Numbered from the stretch's first letter, positions 1-9,471 are shown. The stretch: 64,000 nt of DNA from Seribacter sulfatis (GCF_964187635.1 NZ_CAXLMO010000038.1:1-64000), one strand, 5' to 3'. Made by a program: numbers and translations. Notes: generated from the letters alone by a model not told the origin.

Positions 1-1
1 C

Positions 2-163
2 CCGGTCTATTTAAAAATTTCATGGAATTATTTATTTCATTTATTTAACACCCTTGGGTTTACGGAAAAGATTACTCCAAAACAATTAATACAGGAAATT
101 ATTATCCGATTTGGCCCGCCTGAACTTATTCCACAAGTTCAGGTACGAACGAGTTCAATTTAG
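2..163 (+). CDS. C-terminal end of an unidentified protein (partial, 5' end outside window)
   Basis: Frame 2 is open from the first base of the window to a TAG at 161-163, giving 53 residues. The peptide has ordinary protein composition (hydrophobic and aromatic start, then segments such as LGFTEKITPKQL and RFGPPELIP), which favours a real tail over chance. It would converge on clpX, whose stop lies 13 nt further on. I do not recognise the family, and the stretch is short enough that an accidental open frame remains possible. Confidence 0.4.
   Translation, partial: PVYLKISWNYLFHLFNTLGFTEKITPKQLIQEIIIRFGPPELIPQVQVRTSSI
119..143. terminator. Hairpin between convergent genes, possible weak terminator
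   Basis: Perfect 9-bp inverted repeat (CCTGAACTT / AAGTTCAGG) with a 7-nt loop, lying between the clpX stop and the end of the partial upstream reading frame. No T-run follows on either strand, so it is not a classical intrinsic terminator. Position and symmetry suit a bidirectional 3'-end hairpin. Confidence 0.3.
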
Positions 164-175
164 GGATCAAAGGAA

Positions 176-1471
176 TTAAGCGGCGTCTAGCTTTTCAGGT
201 TCTATTGGAGTAATCTTTGCTTTTCCTTTACCTCTTACCACGCCCGCACTTATTAGTACTTCCACAGCACCTTCAATTGCTGGTAAGTCGTACATAATAT
301 CGAGCATGATAGTCTCCATGATAGATCGAAGTGCGCGGGCACCTGTTTTCATTTCGACTGCCTGTTGGGCAATTGCTAAAATTGCTTCGCGAGTAAACCG
401 CAGGTGTGCACCTTCCATCAGGAAAAGTTTACGATATTGTTTGAGCAGGGAATTTTTTGTCTCTTTTAAAATGCGAACTAATTCGGGGCGTGTGAGTTCG
501 TCCAAAACTGAAACGATGGGCAATCGACCAATAAATTCAGGAATTAAACCGTATTTAACTAAATCTTCCGGTTTAACCACTGCCAATAATTCGTGAGATT
601 CTTTGGGGGCATCGGCAGAATATCCTACCATTCGATTACCTGTTCTTTGTTCAATAATTTGATCGAGGTCAGTAAAGGCACCTCCGCAAATAAATAAGAT
701 GTTGGAGGTGTCCAGTTGAATGTATTCTTGATTGGGGTGTTTTCTTCCACCCTGTGGAGGCACATTACAAATGGTACCTTCTAAAATTTTAAGTAGTGCC
801 TGTTGGACGCCTTCGCCGGATACATCACGAGTGATTGAAACATTATCAGTCTTGCGACCAATTTTATCAATTTCGTCTACATAGATAATACCACACTGTG
901 CTTTTTCCACATTTTGATCTGCCGATTGAAGAAGGCGAAGAACGATATTTTCAACATCATCTCCGACATATCCTGCTTCAGTAAGAGTAGTAGCATCGGC
1001 AATCGCAAAGGGAACATCGAGCATTCGGGCGAGGGTACGGGCAAGGTAGGTTTTCCCACTCCCGGTTGGACCGATTAGTAGAACATTGCTCTTTTCAATC
1101 TCCACATCATCCAGTTCGCTGGATGAAAATTGGTCCAATTTACAATCACCGATGTTTAGTTCGGATGCTAATCTTTTGTAATGATTATGGACTGCGACTG
1201 ATAATACTTTTTTTGCATGTTCCTGTCCGATCACATGTTGGTCAAGAAAACCCTTTATTACACTCGGTCTTTGTAGATTAAAAACTGGTTTCTCATCAGA
1301 ACCTTTAGGTGGGGTAGTCTTTTCGCCCAATTCGCGATCGATAATTGTTTTACATACTCGCACGCAAGAATCGCATATGTAAACACTTGCAGGACCTGCA
1401 ATCATCTTTTTAACCTCGCCCTGTGGTTTACCACAAAACGAACAAAAATTGATCTTGGTCGGTTTCGCCAT
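176..1471 (-). CDS. clpX: ATP-dependent Clp protease ATP-binding subunit ClpX
   Basis: AAA+ unfoldase that recognises, unfolds and threads substrates into the ClpP chamber. The 431 residues fit the family. An N-terminal zinc-binding domain has Cys10, Cys13, Cys33 and Cys36. Walker A GPTGSGKT is at about 134-141, the GYVG pore loop at about 167-170 and Walker B VDEID at about 198-202. It sits 9 nt downstream of clpP in the order tig-clpP-clpX, the classic bacterial arrangement, so protein folding and degradation are probably co-transcribed. A short non-conserved insert (about 104-128) precedes the ATPase core, as in many ClpX proteins. Confidence 0.97.
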   Translation of the reverse strand: MAKPTKINFCSFCGKPQGEVKKMIAGPASVYICDSCVRVCKTIIDRELGEKTTPPKGSDEKPVFNLQRPSVIKGFLDQHVIGQEHAKKVLSVAVHNHYKRLASELNIGDCKLDQFSSSELDDVEIEKSNVLLIGPTGSGKTYLARTLARMLDVPFAIADATTLTEAGYVGDDVENIVLRLLQSADQNVEKAQCGIIYVDEIDKIGRKTDNVSITRDVSGEGVQQALLKILEGTICNVPPQGGRKHPNQEYIQLDTSNILFICGGAFTDLDQIIEQRTGNRMVGYSADAPKESHELLAVVKPEDLVKYGLIPEFIGRLPIVSVLDELTRPELVRILKETKNSLLKQYRKLFLMEGAHLRFTREAILAIAQQAVEMKTGARALRSIMETIMLDIMYDLPAIEGAVEVLISAGVVRGKGKAKITPIEPEKLDAA

Positions 1472-1480
1472 AATGGATTT

Positions 1481-2080
1481 TTATTCCTTGGGCTTTTTGG
1501 AAATTACTTCGTCCACGATACCGTATTCTTTGGCTTCGTCTGCAGACATGTAATAGTCGCGGTCTGAGTCTTTTTCTAATTGTTCAATCGATTTCCCACT
1601 GTGTTGAGATAGAATTTCGTTGATTGTACTCCTCCAACGAAGAATTTCTTTCGCTGCGATTGAAATATCAGATGTTTGTCCACCAGCACCGCCACTAGGT
1701 TGATGAATCATGACCCTACTGTTGGGTAATGCAAATCGTTTACCAGGTGTTCCTGCAGCAAGGAGAACAGTACTCATACTCGCTGCCATGCCAATGCAAT
1801 AGGTTACAATATTGCATTCCATAAAGTTCAATGTGTCGTAAATCGCCATCCCGTCAGAAACACTTCCTCCAGGTGAATTGATATACACATGAATGTCTTT
1901 TTTGGGGTCTTCCATTTGCAGGAAAAGCAACTGTGCAATGATCGAGTTGGCCACATAATCATCAATCGGCGTGCCGATAAATACTATGCGGTCGCGAAGT
2001 AATCGACTGTAAATGTCCCAGGCACGCTCTTGGCGACCTTCGCGTTCGTATACGTATGGTAAAGGTAAATAGGCTCCCAT
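1481..2080 (-). CDS. clpP: ATP-dependent Clp protease proteolytic subunit ClpP
   Basis: Serine peptidase forming the tetradecameric chamber that degrades substrates delivered by ClpX. At 199 residues it has the usual length. The catalytic triad is readable by comparison with the E. coli enzyme: Ser101 in GMAASM, His126 in MIHQPSGG and Asp175. The short N-terminus starts MGAYLPLPYV, with no long propeptide. It lies between tig and clpX with short gaps (32 and 9 nt), implying one operon. Confidence 0.97.
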   Translation of the reverse strand: MGAYLPLPYVYEREGRQERAWDIYSRLLRDRIVFIGTPIDDYVANSIIAQLLFLQMEDPKKDIHVYINSPGGSVSDGMAIYDTLNFMECNIVTYCIGMAASMSTVLLAAGTPGKRFALPNSRVMIHQPSGGAGGQTSDISIAAKEILRWRSTINEILSQHSGKSIEQLEKDSDRDYYMSADEAKEYGIVDEVISKKPKE

Positions 2081-2112
2081 GTCTTCGATTTGGTTATTCG
2101 TTAATTAAAATT

Positions 2113-3447
2113 TTAGTGTGAGTGTTCGCCATCGATTTCACAAACTTTTTCCTTTGCTTTGGAAGCAACAAGTTCTAGTGTTTTGTCGTGTAGGACATCT
2201 TGTCGGAGACGACTAATCCGAGCTTGGTCTTTGGCTAACTCTTGCACATAGACCTGTGGGTCTGCACGCATCATCATTGCTTCGCGGGTCGCTGCTTGGG
2301 CAAGATCTTCGTTTGAAACTTCAATCTTTTCTAATTCTGCAATTCTACTCAGAGCAATGGTGATTTTAACTCTTGCTTTGCCTTGTACTTGTGCTTCGTT
2401 CCAAAGTTCATCTCTCTTACTCTCCATATCCTCTTGTTTTGCACCCTGTTGGACTGCTCGTTGGATATTGGATTGAAAAATCGACTTGGACTCATCTTCC
2501 ACTGCCTGTTGAGGGAGAGGGAAGTCTGGAATTTCAAGAAATTTTTGGGTAACTTGACTACGTTTACCGTCAATGTTTTCTCTTTCTTTTCGAGAGAGAA
2601 GGTCGTCTTTAATTTTCTTTTTTAAATCATCTACGTTTTCAACCTTCAAAGCCTTTAAGAATTCCTCGTCGTCCACCGCTGGTGCTTTCTTTTCACGAAC
2701 TTCGTGAATTTCGAGGGAGTAGACTACTTTTTTTCCAGCGAGTGGTGCGACTTCAAAGTCTTTTGCAAAATCTGCATCCACTTCTTTCTTCTCTTCCTTT
2801 TTCATGCCAATCACAGCTTGTGCAATTGCATCCACTCCCAAGCCTTTGGCTTGACCGGCTTCCTCCCATGTATTGGTTTGTTTTCCGTACATCGGTTTAT
2901 CGGGAAGAAGTTCCGCCACGGGGGAACCGTCCAGCATTCCTTCATAAGAACATTTTACATAGTCACCCTCTACGATCGCTCTTTCAACCTCTTCGAAGGA
3001 GGCACGTTGATCACGAAGGGAGTCTAATTCTTTATCAACCTCTTCATCCTTAACTTCGGTGGGATGAGTAGTGAGTTCAAATTCTTCGTACTTAGGAAGT
3101 TCAAAATCGGGTTCTATATCCACAGTCACTTCCACTGTTGCCGGAATTCCTAACTGCACATCACCTGCATCCACCTTGAGGATAGAATAAACTTTAATAT
3201 CCTTGTTTTCCAATACCGCTTCGTAAGCAGCAGTAGAAACCTTTCGGTTTAATTCCTGAATGATTTCAGTCGCGTATTTTTTACGAATGACTTGCTCGGG
3301 TGCTTTCCCTTTTCGAAAACCGGGGATATTTGCAATGCGACTAAGCTCTTTACATACTTGATTTCCCTTTTCAGACATTTCGTCCAAGTCAAAGGATACA
3401 TTTACTATTTTGCGAGCGTCTCCCGCCTCTTTTATTTCTAGATTCAC
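2113..3447 (-). CDS. tig: Trigger factor, ribosome-associated chaperone
   Basis: Folding chaperone that docks on the ribosome at the tunnel exit. The N-terminal domain carries the ribosome-binding signature GFRKGKAP near residue 45. A central FKBP-like segment (about 155-250, starting near VEGDYVKCSYEGML) and a long charged helical C-terminal domain follow. 444 residues is typical. First gene of the tig-clpP-clpX cluster. Several sizeable open frames antisense to it are coding shadows. Confidence 0.93.
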   Translation of the reverse strand: MNLEIKEAGDARKIVNVSFDLDEMSEKGNQVCKELSRIANIPGFRKGKAPEQVIRKKYATEIIQELNRKVSTAAYEAVLENKDIKVYSILKVDAGDVQLGIPATVEVTVDIEPDFELPKYEEFELTTHPTEVKDEEVDKELDSLRDQRASFEEVERAIVEGDYVKCSYEGMLDGSPVAELLPDKPMYGKQTNTWEEAGQAKGLGVDAIAQAVIGMKKEEKKEVDADFAKDFEVAPLAGKKVVYSLEIHEVREKKAPAVDDEEFLKALKVENVDDLKKKIKDDLLSRKERENIDGKRSQVTQKFLEIPDFPLPQQAVEDESKSIFQSNIQRAVQQGAKQEDMESKRDELWNEAQVQGKARVKITIALSRIAELEKIEVSNEDLAQAATREAMMMRADPQVYVQELAKDQARISRLRQDVLHDKTLELVASKAKEKVCEIDGEHSH

Positions 3448-3530
3448 GGCTTTAGGTCAAAGAATATTGATTAGTATTAATGATGGTCTATGTGGAAATG
3501 CAACGAGCACAACACAAAGTAAGATATCAT

Positions 3531-3549
3531 CAAAAAAAACCCTTAGGGT
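3531..3549 (-). terminator. Candidate intrinsic terminator for the 3575-4195 gene
   Basis: Read on the minus strand, a short G/C hairpin (ACCC, loop TAA, GGGT) is followed immediately by a run of eight T. It lies about 25 nt beyond the stop of the membrane-anchored protein gene and upstream of tig, so it would separate the two transcripts. The 4-bp stem is short, hence moderate confidence. Confidence 0.4.
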
Positions 3550-3574
3550 CAACGAGATAAAGGTACTCTTTATG

Positions 3575-4195
3575 TTAGCGACTTGGAGTCCAGTGAATTA
3601 GTTGAACACCTGAAATAAGCCTGGTCAGTTTGGATAGTCCCGATAACGAACTACGTAATTCTGTGGGTGAGAAGTCTTTAATCTGAAGAATCCATTCCCC
3701 TGTCTTAGAATGTTGGCCGATAATTTTGTACTGTTCTGGATCTAGTTTTTGTTCAATTTCCTCTTTTGTTACTCCGGGGTGGGGGAGTAGGTAGACTTCA
3801 GATGCTCGATAAAAGTAGTACTCACATTCTCCATCGAAGAGGGCACTGCTTGATTGTTCCTGAGCCAGGATAAAGAGTCTTTCCGAGCGAAAAGACCCGG
3901 ACGACTCGATGACCCAAGAGCGTTGAAATACGGTTTGATTAAAATCCTCAGTGCTTTGATTATTTTCGAAATAGACCACGATACCATAGGGAATTTTTTC
4001 CTTAATTGGTTCAGGGAGAGGATGGAATGGTTCTCCCCCCGATGCACATTGCAATGATTCGTAATTACCGGGTCGTTCTTTGGTTTGGGTTTCTTTTTTC
4101 TCCAAAGCATAGCGGACGAGCATGGAGGAGAGGGCCACCCCGATGGCAATCCCAATCCAAATGGAAAAGGATCTTTCTTTTTTTGAAATAGACAT
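3575..4195 (-). CDS. Hypothetical membrane-anchored protein
   Basis: 206 residues, not assigned to a family. The N-terminus is charged (MSISKKERSF) and followed by one hydrophobic segment (about 11-28), consistent with a single-pass anchor and a periplasmic body. A P/E-rich linker follows, then a compact alpha/beta-looking domain ending VQLIHWTPSR. It lies between tig and a divergent thioesterase gene (50-nt gap). The C-terminal 70 residues (HSKTGEWILQI onward) vaguely recall subtilase prodomain-like modules, but I would not assign that. No catalytic motif seen. Confidence 0.7.
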   Translation of the reverse strand: MSISKKERSFSIWIGIAIGVALSSMLVRYALEKKETQTKERPGNYESLQCASGGEPFHPLPEPIKEKIPYGIVVYFENNQSTEDFNQTVFQRSWVIESSGSFRSERLFILAQEQSSSALFDGECEYYFYRASEVYLLPHPGVTKEEIEQKLDPEQYKIIGQHSKTGEWILQIKDFSPTELRSSLSGLSKLTRLISGVQLIHWTPSR

Positions 4196-4245
4196 TAAAA
4201 ATTCGTTCGTTGCATATGTTAGGGTTTTTGCAGTAAAGAAATATT

Positions 4246-4650
4246 ATGCTTTCGGCAAGCGTTGACATTCGAGTGCGTTACAAAGAAACCGATCAAATGG
4301 GAGTGGTTTACCATGCCAATTATTTTACATGGTTTGAAATTGCCCGGATCGAATTACTCGATCAAATGGGTTGCCCCTATCTTGATTTGGAAAAAAAAGA
4401 TTATTTTTTACCGGTGCTTACATGCTCGGCTTCTTTTCAATCGCCCGCTTTTTTTGATGATCGACTCCAGGTGAAAGTGGAAATTGCAAAAATTCCCCTG
4501 GTTCGAATTCAAGCGAGTTATGAGGTGAGAAGAGGGAGTGAATTACTGGTGACCGGTCAAACGGAGCATGCATTTGTTTCGGGTGCCGGGCGGGTAGTAC
4601 GGCCACCAGGAAATTTTTTGAATCTCGCGAAAAAAAGTTTTGAAGATTAA
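4246..4650 (+). CDS. YbgC-type acyl-CoA thioesterase (hotdog fold)
   Basis: 134 residues, right for a single hotdog domain. The 4HBT/YbgC signature is near the start: YKETDQMGVVYHANYFTWFE, containing the conserved Asp and the HANY segment at the active site. Family members hydrolyse acyl-CoA thioesters, and YbgC itself is linked to the Tol-Pal envelope system; no tol or pal gene is visible here, so the substrate is open. It ends 1 nt before the convergent aroK stop. Confidence 0.85.
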   Translation: MLSASVDIRVRYKETDQMGVVYHANYFTWFEIARIELLDQMGCPYLDLEKKDYFLPVLTCSASFQSPAFFDDRLQVKVEIAKIPLVRIQASYEVRRGSELLVTGQTEHAFVSGAGRVVRPPGNFLNLAKKSFED

Positions 4651-4651
4651 T

Positions 4652-5191
4652 TTAGCTTATTGAACTGAGATACGCTTGCACAATTTCATCGGCAACTTGT
4701 TCGGTATTTCGCTTTTCGGTTGAAATACAATGATCTGCAAGAAGATATTTGGGTTCCCTTTTTTTCAGAAGCGATTGGATGGCTTCTTTGGGATTTTCCG
4801 TTTGAAGAAGCGGGCGAGAATTATTTTCTGAAGTTCTTTCCAAAATCGTATCGACGGAGGCATCGAGAGTGAAGACCTTTCCTTTTGATTTGAGCAATTC
4901 AATCATTCCTTCGGGAATGGGAAGTCCGCCCCCGCATGAAATTAGGCAATTTGTTTTTGGGCAACCGGATTGAATAAACTTTTTTTCAAGTTCCCGGAAT
5001 TTTGCCTCTCCCTCGTTTTCAAAGATTATGCGAATCGAAGAACCGTAAGTTGCTTCAATTTGTTGATCCGAATCAAGGAATTCCATTTTTAACTTCTTCG
5101 CGGCCCATTTTCCGGCAGAACTTTTTCCCGTTCCCATGAAGCCAATTAGGTAAAGGTTGGGCGCCCGGACATTTTTTTTCTTAGGATTCAT
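4652..5191 (-). CDS. aroK: Shikimate kinase
   Basis: Phosphorylates shikimate at the 3-OH in the chorismate pathway. 179 residues, single P-loop kinase domain. Walker A GFMGTGKS is at 17-24, the shikimate-binding DSD follows at about 41-43, FRELE lies further on, and the SCGGGLP segment is the other substrate-binding signature. A short lysine-rich N-terminus precedes the P-loop. Convergent with the thioesterase gene and divergent from the 5258 gene. Confidence 0.93.
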   Translation of the reverse strand: MNPKKKNVRAPNLYLIGFMGTGKSSAGKWAAKKLKMEFLDSDQQIEATYGSSIRIIFENEGEAKFRELEKKFIQSGCPKTNCLISCGGGLPIPEGMIELLKSKGKVFTLDASVDTILERTSENNSRPLLQTENPKEAIQSLLKKREPKYLLADHCISTEKRNTEQVADEIVQAYLSSIS

Positions 5192-5257
5192 TCAAGTGAG
5201 CAAATAAGAAGTTGATAATTGCTTGCGAAACAGAGAAAATATGGAGATAATAAAAAT

Positions 5258-5701
5258 ATGAATAACGACTCAGTGGAAGTCACCGTAAAAGGAGTAATGC
5301 CAACATCCAACGGATGCGCAATCTTTTTGGGGAATGATGAAAAGACCTTTGTCATATATGTAGACCCGGCAATCGGCAATGCGATCAATATGACGATTAA
5401 TCAGGTCAAAAAGGAAAGACCCTTAACTCACGACCTGATTGGATTAATTCTGAGGGGATTAGAAACGCATATTGAACGGGTTCTTATTAACGATGTAGAT
5501 GAGGGTACTTTCTTTGCCCGAATCATTTTACAAATGCAAAATGAATTGGGAAAAAAAATTATTGAATTAGATGCCCGCCCGAGCGATTCAATTGTTCTTG
5601 CCTTACAGATGAAACAACCGATTCATGTGTCCAAGAAAGTATTGGAGAATGTGGAGGATATGTCCGAGATCCTCGAGCGCATTCTCCGTAAGCAGGATTA
5701 G
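5258..5701 (+). CDS. Bifunctional nuclease family (DUF151/BFN) protein
   Basis: 147 residues from the ATG at 5258; an upstream in-frame TTG would add 13 poor-quality residues and is not preferred. The pattern VKGVMPTSNGCAIFLGNDEKTFVIYVDP, then LIGLILRGLETHIERVLINDVDEGTFFARI, then ELDARPSDSIVLALQMKQPIHVSKKVLE is the DUF151 signature, including the RPSDSIVLAL core. Plant members have been described as bifunctional nucleases; bacterial function is largely unproven. The C-terminal UVR-like tail found in some members is absent. Confidence 0.85.
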   Translation: MNNDSVEVTVKGVMPTSNGCAIFLGNDEKTFVIYVDPAIGNAINMTINQVKKERPLTHDLIGLILRGLETHIERVLINDVDEGTFFARIILQMQNELGKKIIELDARPSDSIVLALQMKQPIHVSKKVLENVEDMSEILERILRKQD

Positions 5702-5724
5702 CACTCGTTGGGGCGATTGGTTCA

Positions 5725-6825
5725 GTGATTTCAGAATTGAAATCATTTCCGTTTAATCAAGTGAGTTCAATACCCCATTCTTTAATAGAGGGACAATGGC
5801 CCACTGCCCTTGCACCAATGCAGGATGTAACAAGCTTACCCTTTATGGAAGTAGTTGCAAAAAGAGGGGCTCCCGATTTTTTCTTTACGGAATTTTTTCG
5901 AGTACATGGAAACTCGAGAATCGATCAAGATATTCTTCTCGCAATTACTGAAAACCCAACCGATCAGCCAGTTTTTGCCCAATTAATTGGTGAAAATATA
6001 GAAGATTTAAGACGAACTGTTCGTGATTTTGCTCCTTATCCTATAGCAGGAATCGATTTAAATTTAGGATGCCCAGCTCCTCGTGTATTTAAAAAAAATG
6101 TGGGGGGCGGGTTATTACGTTCACCTGAGCAAATCCTTGAAATTTTGAAAATGCTTCGAAATGAAGTCAGTTCACTGCTTACAGTAAAAATGAGAATTGG
6201 TTTTGAAGATGATCGATTTTTTCAAGAATTATTGGAGGTAATGAATGAAACCAAAGTTGACCTATTAAGCCTGCATGCTCGAACAGTACTGGGTGGTTAT
6301 CGATCGGCGCCCAGTTACGATCATGTTAAAACCGCGGTACGGAGTGTGGGTTGTCCGGTTTTGTTAAACGGGAATGTGACCTCAGTTGAAAGTGCAAATA
6401 AGTTACGGGAACTCACCGGTTCCCATGGGGTAATGATTGGCAGGTCTGCAATTCGTAACCCTTGGATCTTTCGACAGATTCGAGAATCCCAGGATGGGGA
6501 AGAAGTTTTTTGTCCGACTTTATCGGATGTGTATGAATATGTTGTAGATCTTTATGATTCGATTGAAAAACCTGAAATTGAAGAGAGAAAAAATGTGGGT
6601 CGGATGAAAAAGTTTCTCAATTTTGTTGGATTATCTGTGGATGCGGAAGGACAATTCCTGCACCTGATGCGCCGAACGCAAAGTAAAAAGGATCTGTTTG
6701 AAGTCTGTGCTCACTATTTACTTAGTGAAGGGCGAGAAGGTCAGTTTTACAATCTTGAACCATTTGATGGTCTAGTAGCGAGACCCAGTTCCGAATCCTC
6801 GTATTCCACTTGTCAACTAGGATAA
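5725..6825 (+). CDS. tRNA-dihydrouridine synthase
   Basis: FMN enzyme reducing uridine to dihydrouridine in the tRNA D-loop. The TIM-barrel N-terminus is LAPMQDVTSLPF. The catalytic Cys is at about residue 116 in LNLGCPAPRVFKKN, and phosphate-binding signatures LLNGNV and GVMIGRSAIRNPW are present. GTG start at 5725; the next Met lies inside the barrel, so a later start would break the fold. 366 residues is slightly longer than DusB, with a C-terminal helical domain. The subfamily (DusA/B/C) is not decided. lnt follows after 1 nt. Confidence 0.9.
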   Translation: MISELKSFPFNQVSSIPHSLIEGQWPTALAPMQDVTSLPFMEVVAKRGAPDFFFTEFFRVHGNSRIDQDILLAITENPTDQPVFAQLIGENIEDLRRTVRDFAPYPIAGIDLNLGCPAPRVFKKNVGGGLLRSPEQILEILKMLRNEVSSLLTVKMRIGFEDDRFFQELLEVMNETKVDLLSLHARTVLGGYRSAPSYDHVKTAVRSVGCPVLLNGNVTSVESANKLRELTGSHGVMIGRSAIRNPWIFRQIRESQDGEEVFCPTLSDVYEYVVDLYDSIEKPEIEERKNVGRMKKFLNFVGLSVDAEGQFLHLMRRTQSKKDLFEVCAHYLLSEGREGQFYNLEPFDGLVARPSSESSYSTCQLG

Positions 6826-6826
6826 A

Positions 6827-8422
6827 ATGATGAAGCCGGATTTTTCTTTTAAAGAGTTTTTACAAAAGGTATGGATTCCGTTGAGTGCTTCAATGGGAAC
6901 TTACCTTTTCCTGTTACTCGCCCAACCTCCAAGACAGTCACCGGAGTGTGCCTATTTTTTCTTATTACCCGCGATTAGCTGGTTTTGCTTTAAACCAAAG
7001 TTAAAGACTGTTGCATTCAACTTTTTCTTAGCTGGATTACTGTATCATGTATCATTGGTCGGATGGATGAGGCATATTTCACTGGGTGGTTTATTGTCTG
7101 CATGCACTCTTCTTTCACTTTACTACCTTCCTTGGTTTTTATTGGCTCGGATTCTTGTGCCGCGTGCAGCAACTGGAACCTTTAAGATTCGTTTGTTAAT
7201 TCTTCTTATTCTGCCCTCTGCCTGGGTATCGATGGAATGGTTGAGGTGTCAATTTACTTTAGGTTTTCCTTGGTGTCCACTTTCAGTCACTCAATGGGAA
7301 CGTCCAGTTTTATTGCAAACTGCTCAATGGCTGGGGTCTTGGGGAGTATCCTTCTTCCTCGTTCTTTTTAATTTGTGTCTCTGTTCATATGTACATCATT
7401 TGTTGGTAAGGAGAAGGGAGTCAAGTGGAGGCATTTTGGGAAATATTTGCCCGGACTTTTATTTAGCAATAATCGTTTTTGTTTTCATGGTGAGTCCATT
7501 TTTTCTTTTTAAAAATCAAACGACGGGTGATAAGGTGGAATTCCAGGTCGGTCTTTGCCAACCCTATTTGATGGAAAAATGGAAGGGCGGTAATGCGGGG
7601 ATCCATAAGGATACCTTAAAAAGGCAGACCCGTTTTTTAGGATTGATGAATCCGGACCTGATTGTCTGGCCAGAGGCTTCCACTCCTTATGCCTTGAATC
7701 AAGATTCTGCATGGGTGGAAGAACTGTCTAGCCAAACTCAAACCCCCTTGCTTATTGGAGCAGTATGGAAGGGAGAGGATTCAATACACAATACAATATC
7801 AGAAGTTTTACCGGAAGCGGGAGTGCAAGATAATTGGTATGCGAAGAGAGTTTTAGTTCCATTTGGTGAGTATGTACCATTTCCATTTAAATGGATTCCT
7901 GGAGTAAGGAAATTAGTTGGACCGGTTGGAAGTTTTAAGGAGGGAGATGAGGTGAAAACCTTTTCCGTTCATTCAAAAAAGAATCAAGATTCGACATTCA
8001 AAATTGGCCCACTTATTTGTTACGAGGATATATTTCCCAGATTGTGCAGGGAAACCGCACTCGAGGGTGTTGATCTCTTCTTTGTTACCACTAATGATGC
8101 ATGGTTTGGTCGGGAGGGTTGCGCTGAGCAACATGCTGCTCATTCTGTCTTGCGTGCGATCGAGACCCAAAGACCTTTTCTTCGTTGCGGTAATGCAGGC
8201 TGGTCGGGATGGATCGATTCTAATGGATACCAGCGCGAAGTATTGAGGAATGAAGAAGGAAGTATCTATTTTGAAGGCGCGACCACACTTAGCATTACAA
8301 TTAATCAGAATCAATTATCCACAGCATCTTTTTATGTCCGCTATGGCGATTGGTTTGCATATATGTGTCTATTTTTAACCCTTGCGTCCCTTCCTTTCGC
8401 TTTAAGAAAAAAACGAAATTAA
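6827..8422 (+). CDS. lnt: Apolipoprotein N-acyltransferase
   Basis: Adds the third acyl chain to lipoproteins in the inner membrane. 531 residues with several N-terminal membrane segments (about 17-240), a periplasmic nitrilase-like domain and a final membrane helix. The Glu-Lys-Cys triad is visible: Glu in VWPEAST (about 283), Lys in WYAKRVLVPFGEY (about 339) and Cys in GPLICYEDIF (about 398). Start is the first of two adjacent ATGs, 1 nt after dus. Its presence fits the lipoproteins encoded later in the window. Confidence 0.95.
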   Translation: MMKPDFSFKEFLQKVWIPLSASMGTYLFLLLAQPPRQSPECAYFFLLPAISWFCFKPKLKTVAFNFFLAGLLYHVSLVGWMRHISLGGLLSACTLLSLYYLPWFLLARILVPRAATGTFKIRLLILLILPSAWVSMEWLRCQFTLGFPWCPLSVTQWERPVLLQTAQWLGSWGVSFFLVLFNLCLCSYVHHLLVRRRESSGGILGNICPDFYLAIIVFVFMVSPFFLFKNQTTGDKVEFQVGLCQPYLMEKWKGGNAGIHKDTLKRQTRFLGLMNPDLIVWPEASTPYALNQDSAWVEELSSQTQTPLLIGAVWKGEDSIHNTISEVLPEAGVQDNWYAKRVLVPFGEYVPFPFKWIPGVRKLVGPVGSFKEGDEVKTFSVHSKKNQDSTFKIGPLICYEDIFPRLCRETALEGVDLFFVTTNDAWFGREGCAEQHAAHSVLRAIETQRPFLRCGNAGWSGWIDSNGYQREVLRNEEGSIYFEGATTLSITINQNQLSTASFYVRYGDWFAYMCLFLTLASLPFALRKKRN

Positions 8423-8502
8423 CTTTTTAGGTTTGAAATTTTTTTACACTTGTTCATCTATTGTAAAGTCTAATGATGTTGTAATCTAACTACAAAATAC
8501 AA

Positions 8503-9417
8503 ATGGAATCGAGTTCTATCAATTATGAATATTTAGTCGGGCAAATTCAGCGGAATTTACCCACTTTGCCGACCATTGTTAATGAATTGACCAATGTATT
8601 GCAAAATCCAGACGCCTCCACTTTTGCTGTTGAAGATGTAATGACTGCTGATCAATCCATGACGATGAAAATTTTGCGAGTTGCAAACACTTCTTTTTAT
8701 CGTGGGGGAAGAGAACGGGTAACCGATGCCAATGAGGCAATTGGGACATTGGGCTTTGAAAAAATAAGAAATGTGGTACTGACCACCTCTGTGTTTAAGA
8801 TGTTTTCTGGGCCATCCGCGGAGCAGAAGTTCTCCCTCGAGGGATTGTGGAAGCACTGTCTCGGCGTTGCATCAGCGTCAAGGTGCATTGCCAATTTTTT
8901 AGGTAAATCTTGGAGTGAAAGGGCATATACATGCGGATTAGTCCATGATATTGGAAAAGTGGCTCGATTCAAACTGGATGAAAGTGAAGAGACGGAGGAC
9001 TTTATTACTGATTCGCAAACCTCTCTTGATAAAAAGATTAATTTTTATAAATCTGAATTAATCAACCAATCACCCCGTCATGATTACCTTGGCTATTTGA
9101 TATGCAAAAATTGGGGATTATCGTCTTTTGTGGAGGGGGTGGTAAGGTGGCACCATGAACCCCAACCCGAACGCCGACAAAAAGTAACTTCGGAAGATGC
9201 ACACGAACTCATTGATGTGGTAATTCTTGCTAATTGGGCAGTGAACGATCAAAAATTTGGCTTTAGTGGACACGAAAGCCCAGACAAACCATCAGATGCT
9301 TTGCTTGCCCGTCTCAACTTGAATCCCGGTCAAACAGATCATTTGTACAAAGATATACAAAACGAATTAAAAATGACGGAGGACTTCTGTGACCTTCTTG
9401 ATAGCGGGGGCGTTTAA
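8503..9417 (+). CDS. HDOD domain protein (copy 1)
   Basis: 304-residue stand-alone HDOD protein. The N-terminal pattern LPTLPTIVNELTNVLQNPDASTF and the segment MTMKILRVANTSFYRG are characteristic, followed by GTLGFEKIRNVVLT. A VHDIGKVAR segment keeps His-Asp, and RWHHE occurs later. HDOD proteins are usually signalling or regulatory and often linked to motility or chemotaxis; no enzymatic activity can be claimed. A paralogue follows after 54 nt. The preceding 80 nt are A/T-rich with no clear promoter. Confidence 0.85.
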   Translation: MESSSINYEYLVGQIQRNLPTLPTIVNELTNVLQNPDASTFAVEDVMTADQSMTMKILRVANTSFYRGGRERVTDANEAIGTLGFEKIRNVVLTTSVFKMFSGPSAEQKFSLEGLWKHCLGVASASRCIANFLGKSWSERAYTCGLVHDIGKVARFKLDESEETEDFITDSQTSLDKKINFYKSELINQSPRHDYLGYLICKNWGLSSFVEGVVRWHHEPQPERRQKVTSEDAHELIDVVILANWAVNDQKFGFSGHESPDKPSDALLARLNLNPGQTDHLYKDIQNELKMTEDFCDLLDSGGV

Positions 9418-9471
9418 ATAAATTTTTCAATTTAGGTTGATTCCTATATTTGAATTAATTAGCTTAACTTC

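Noticed and set aside
306..596. Plus-strand frame inside clpX
   Set aside because: Fully covered by the clpX coding sequence; no start signal or recognisable domain.
2682..3053. Open frame of 123 codons antisense to tig
   Set aside because: Lies wholly inside a secure trigger factor gene, with low-quality composition; a coding shadow.
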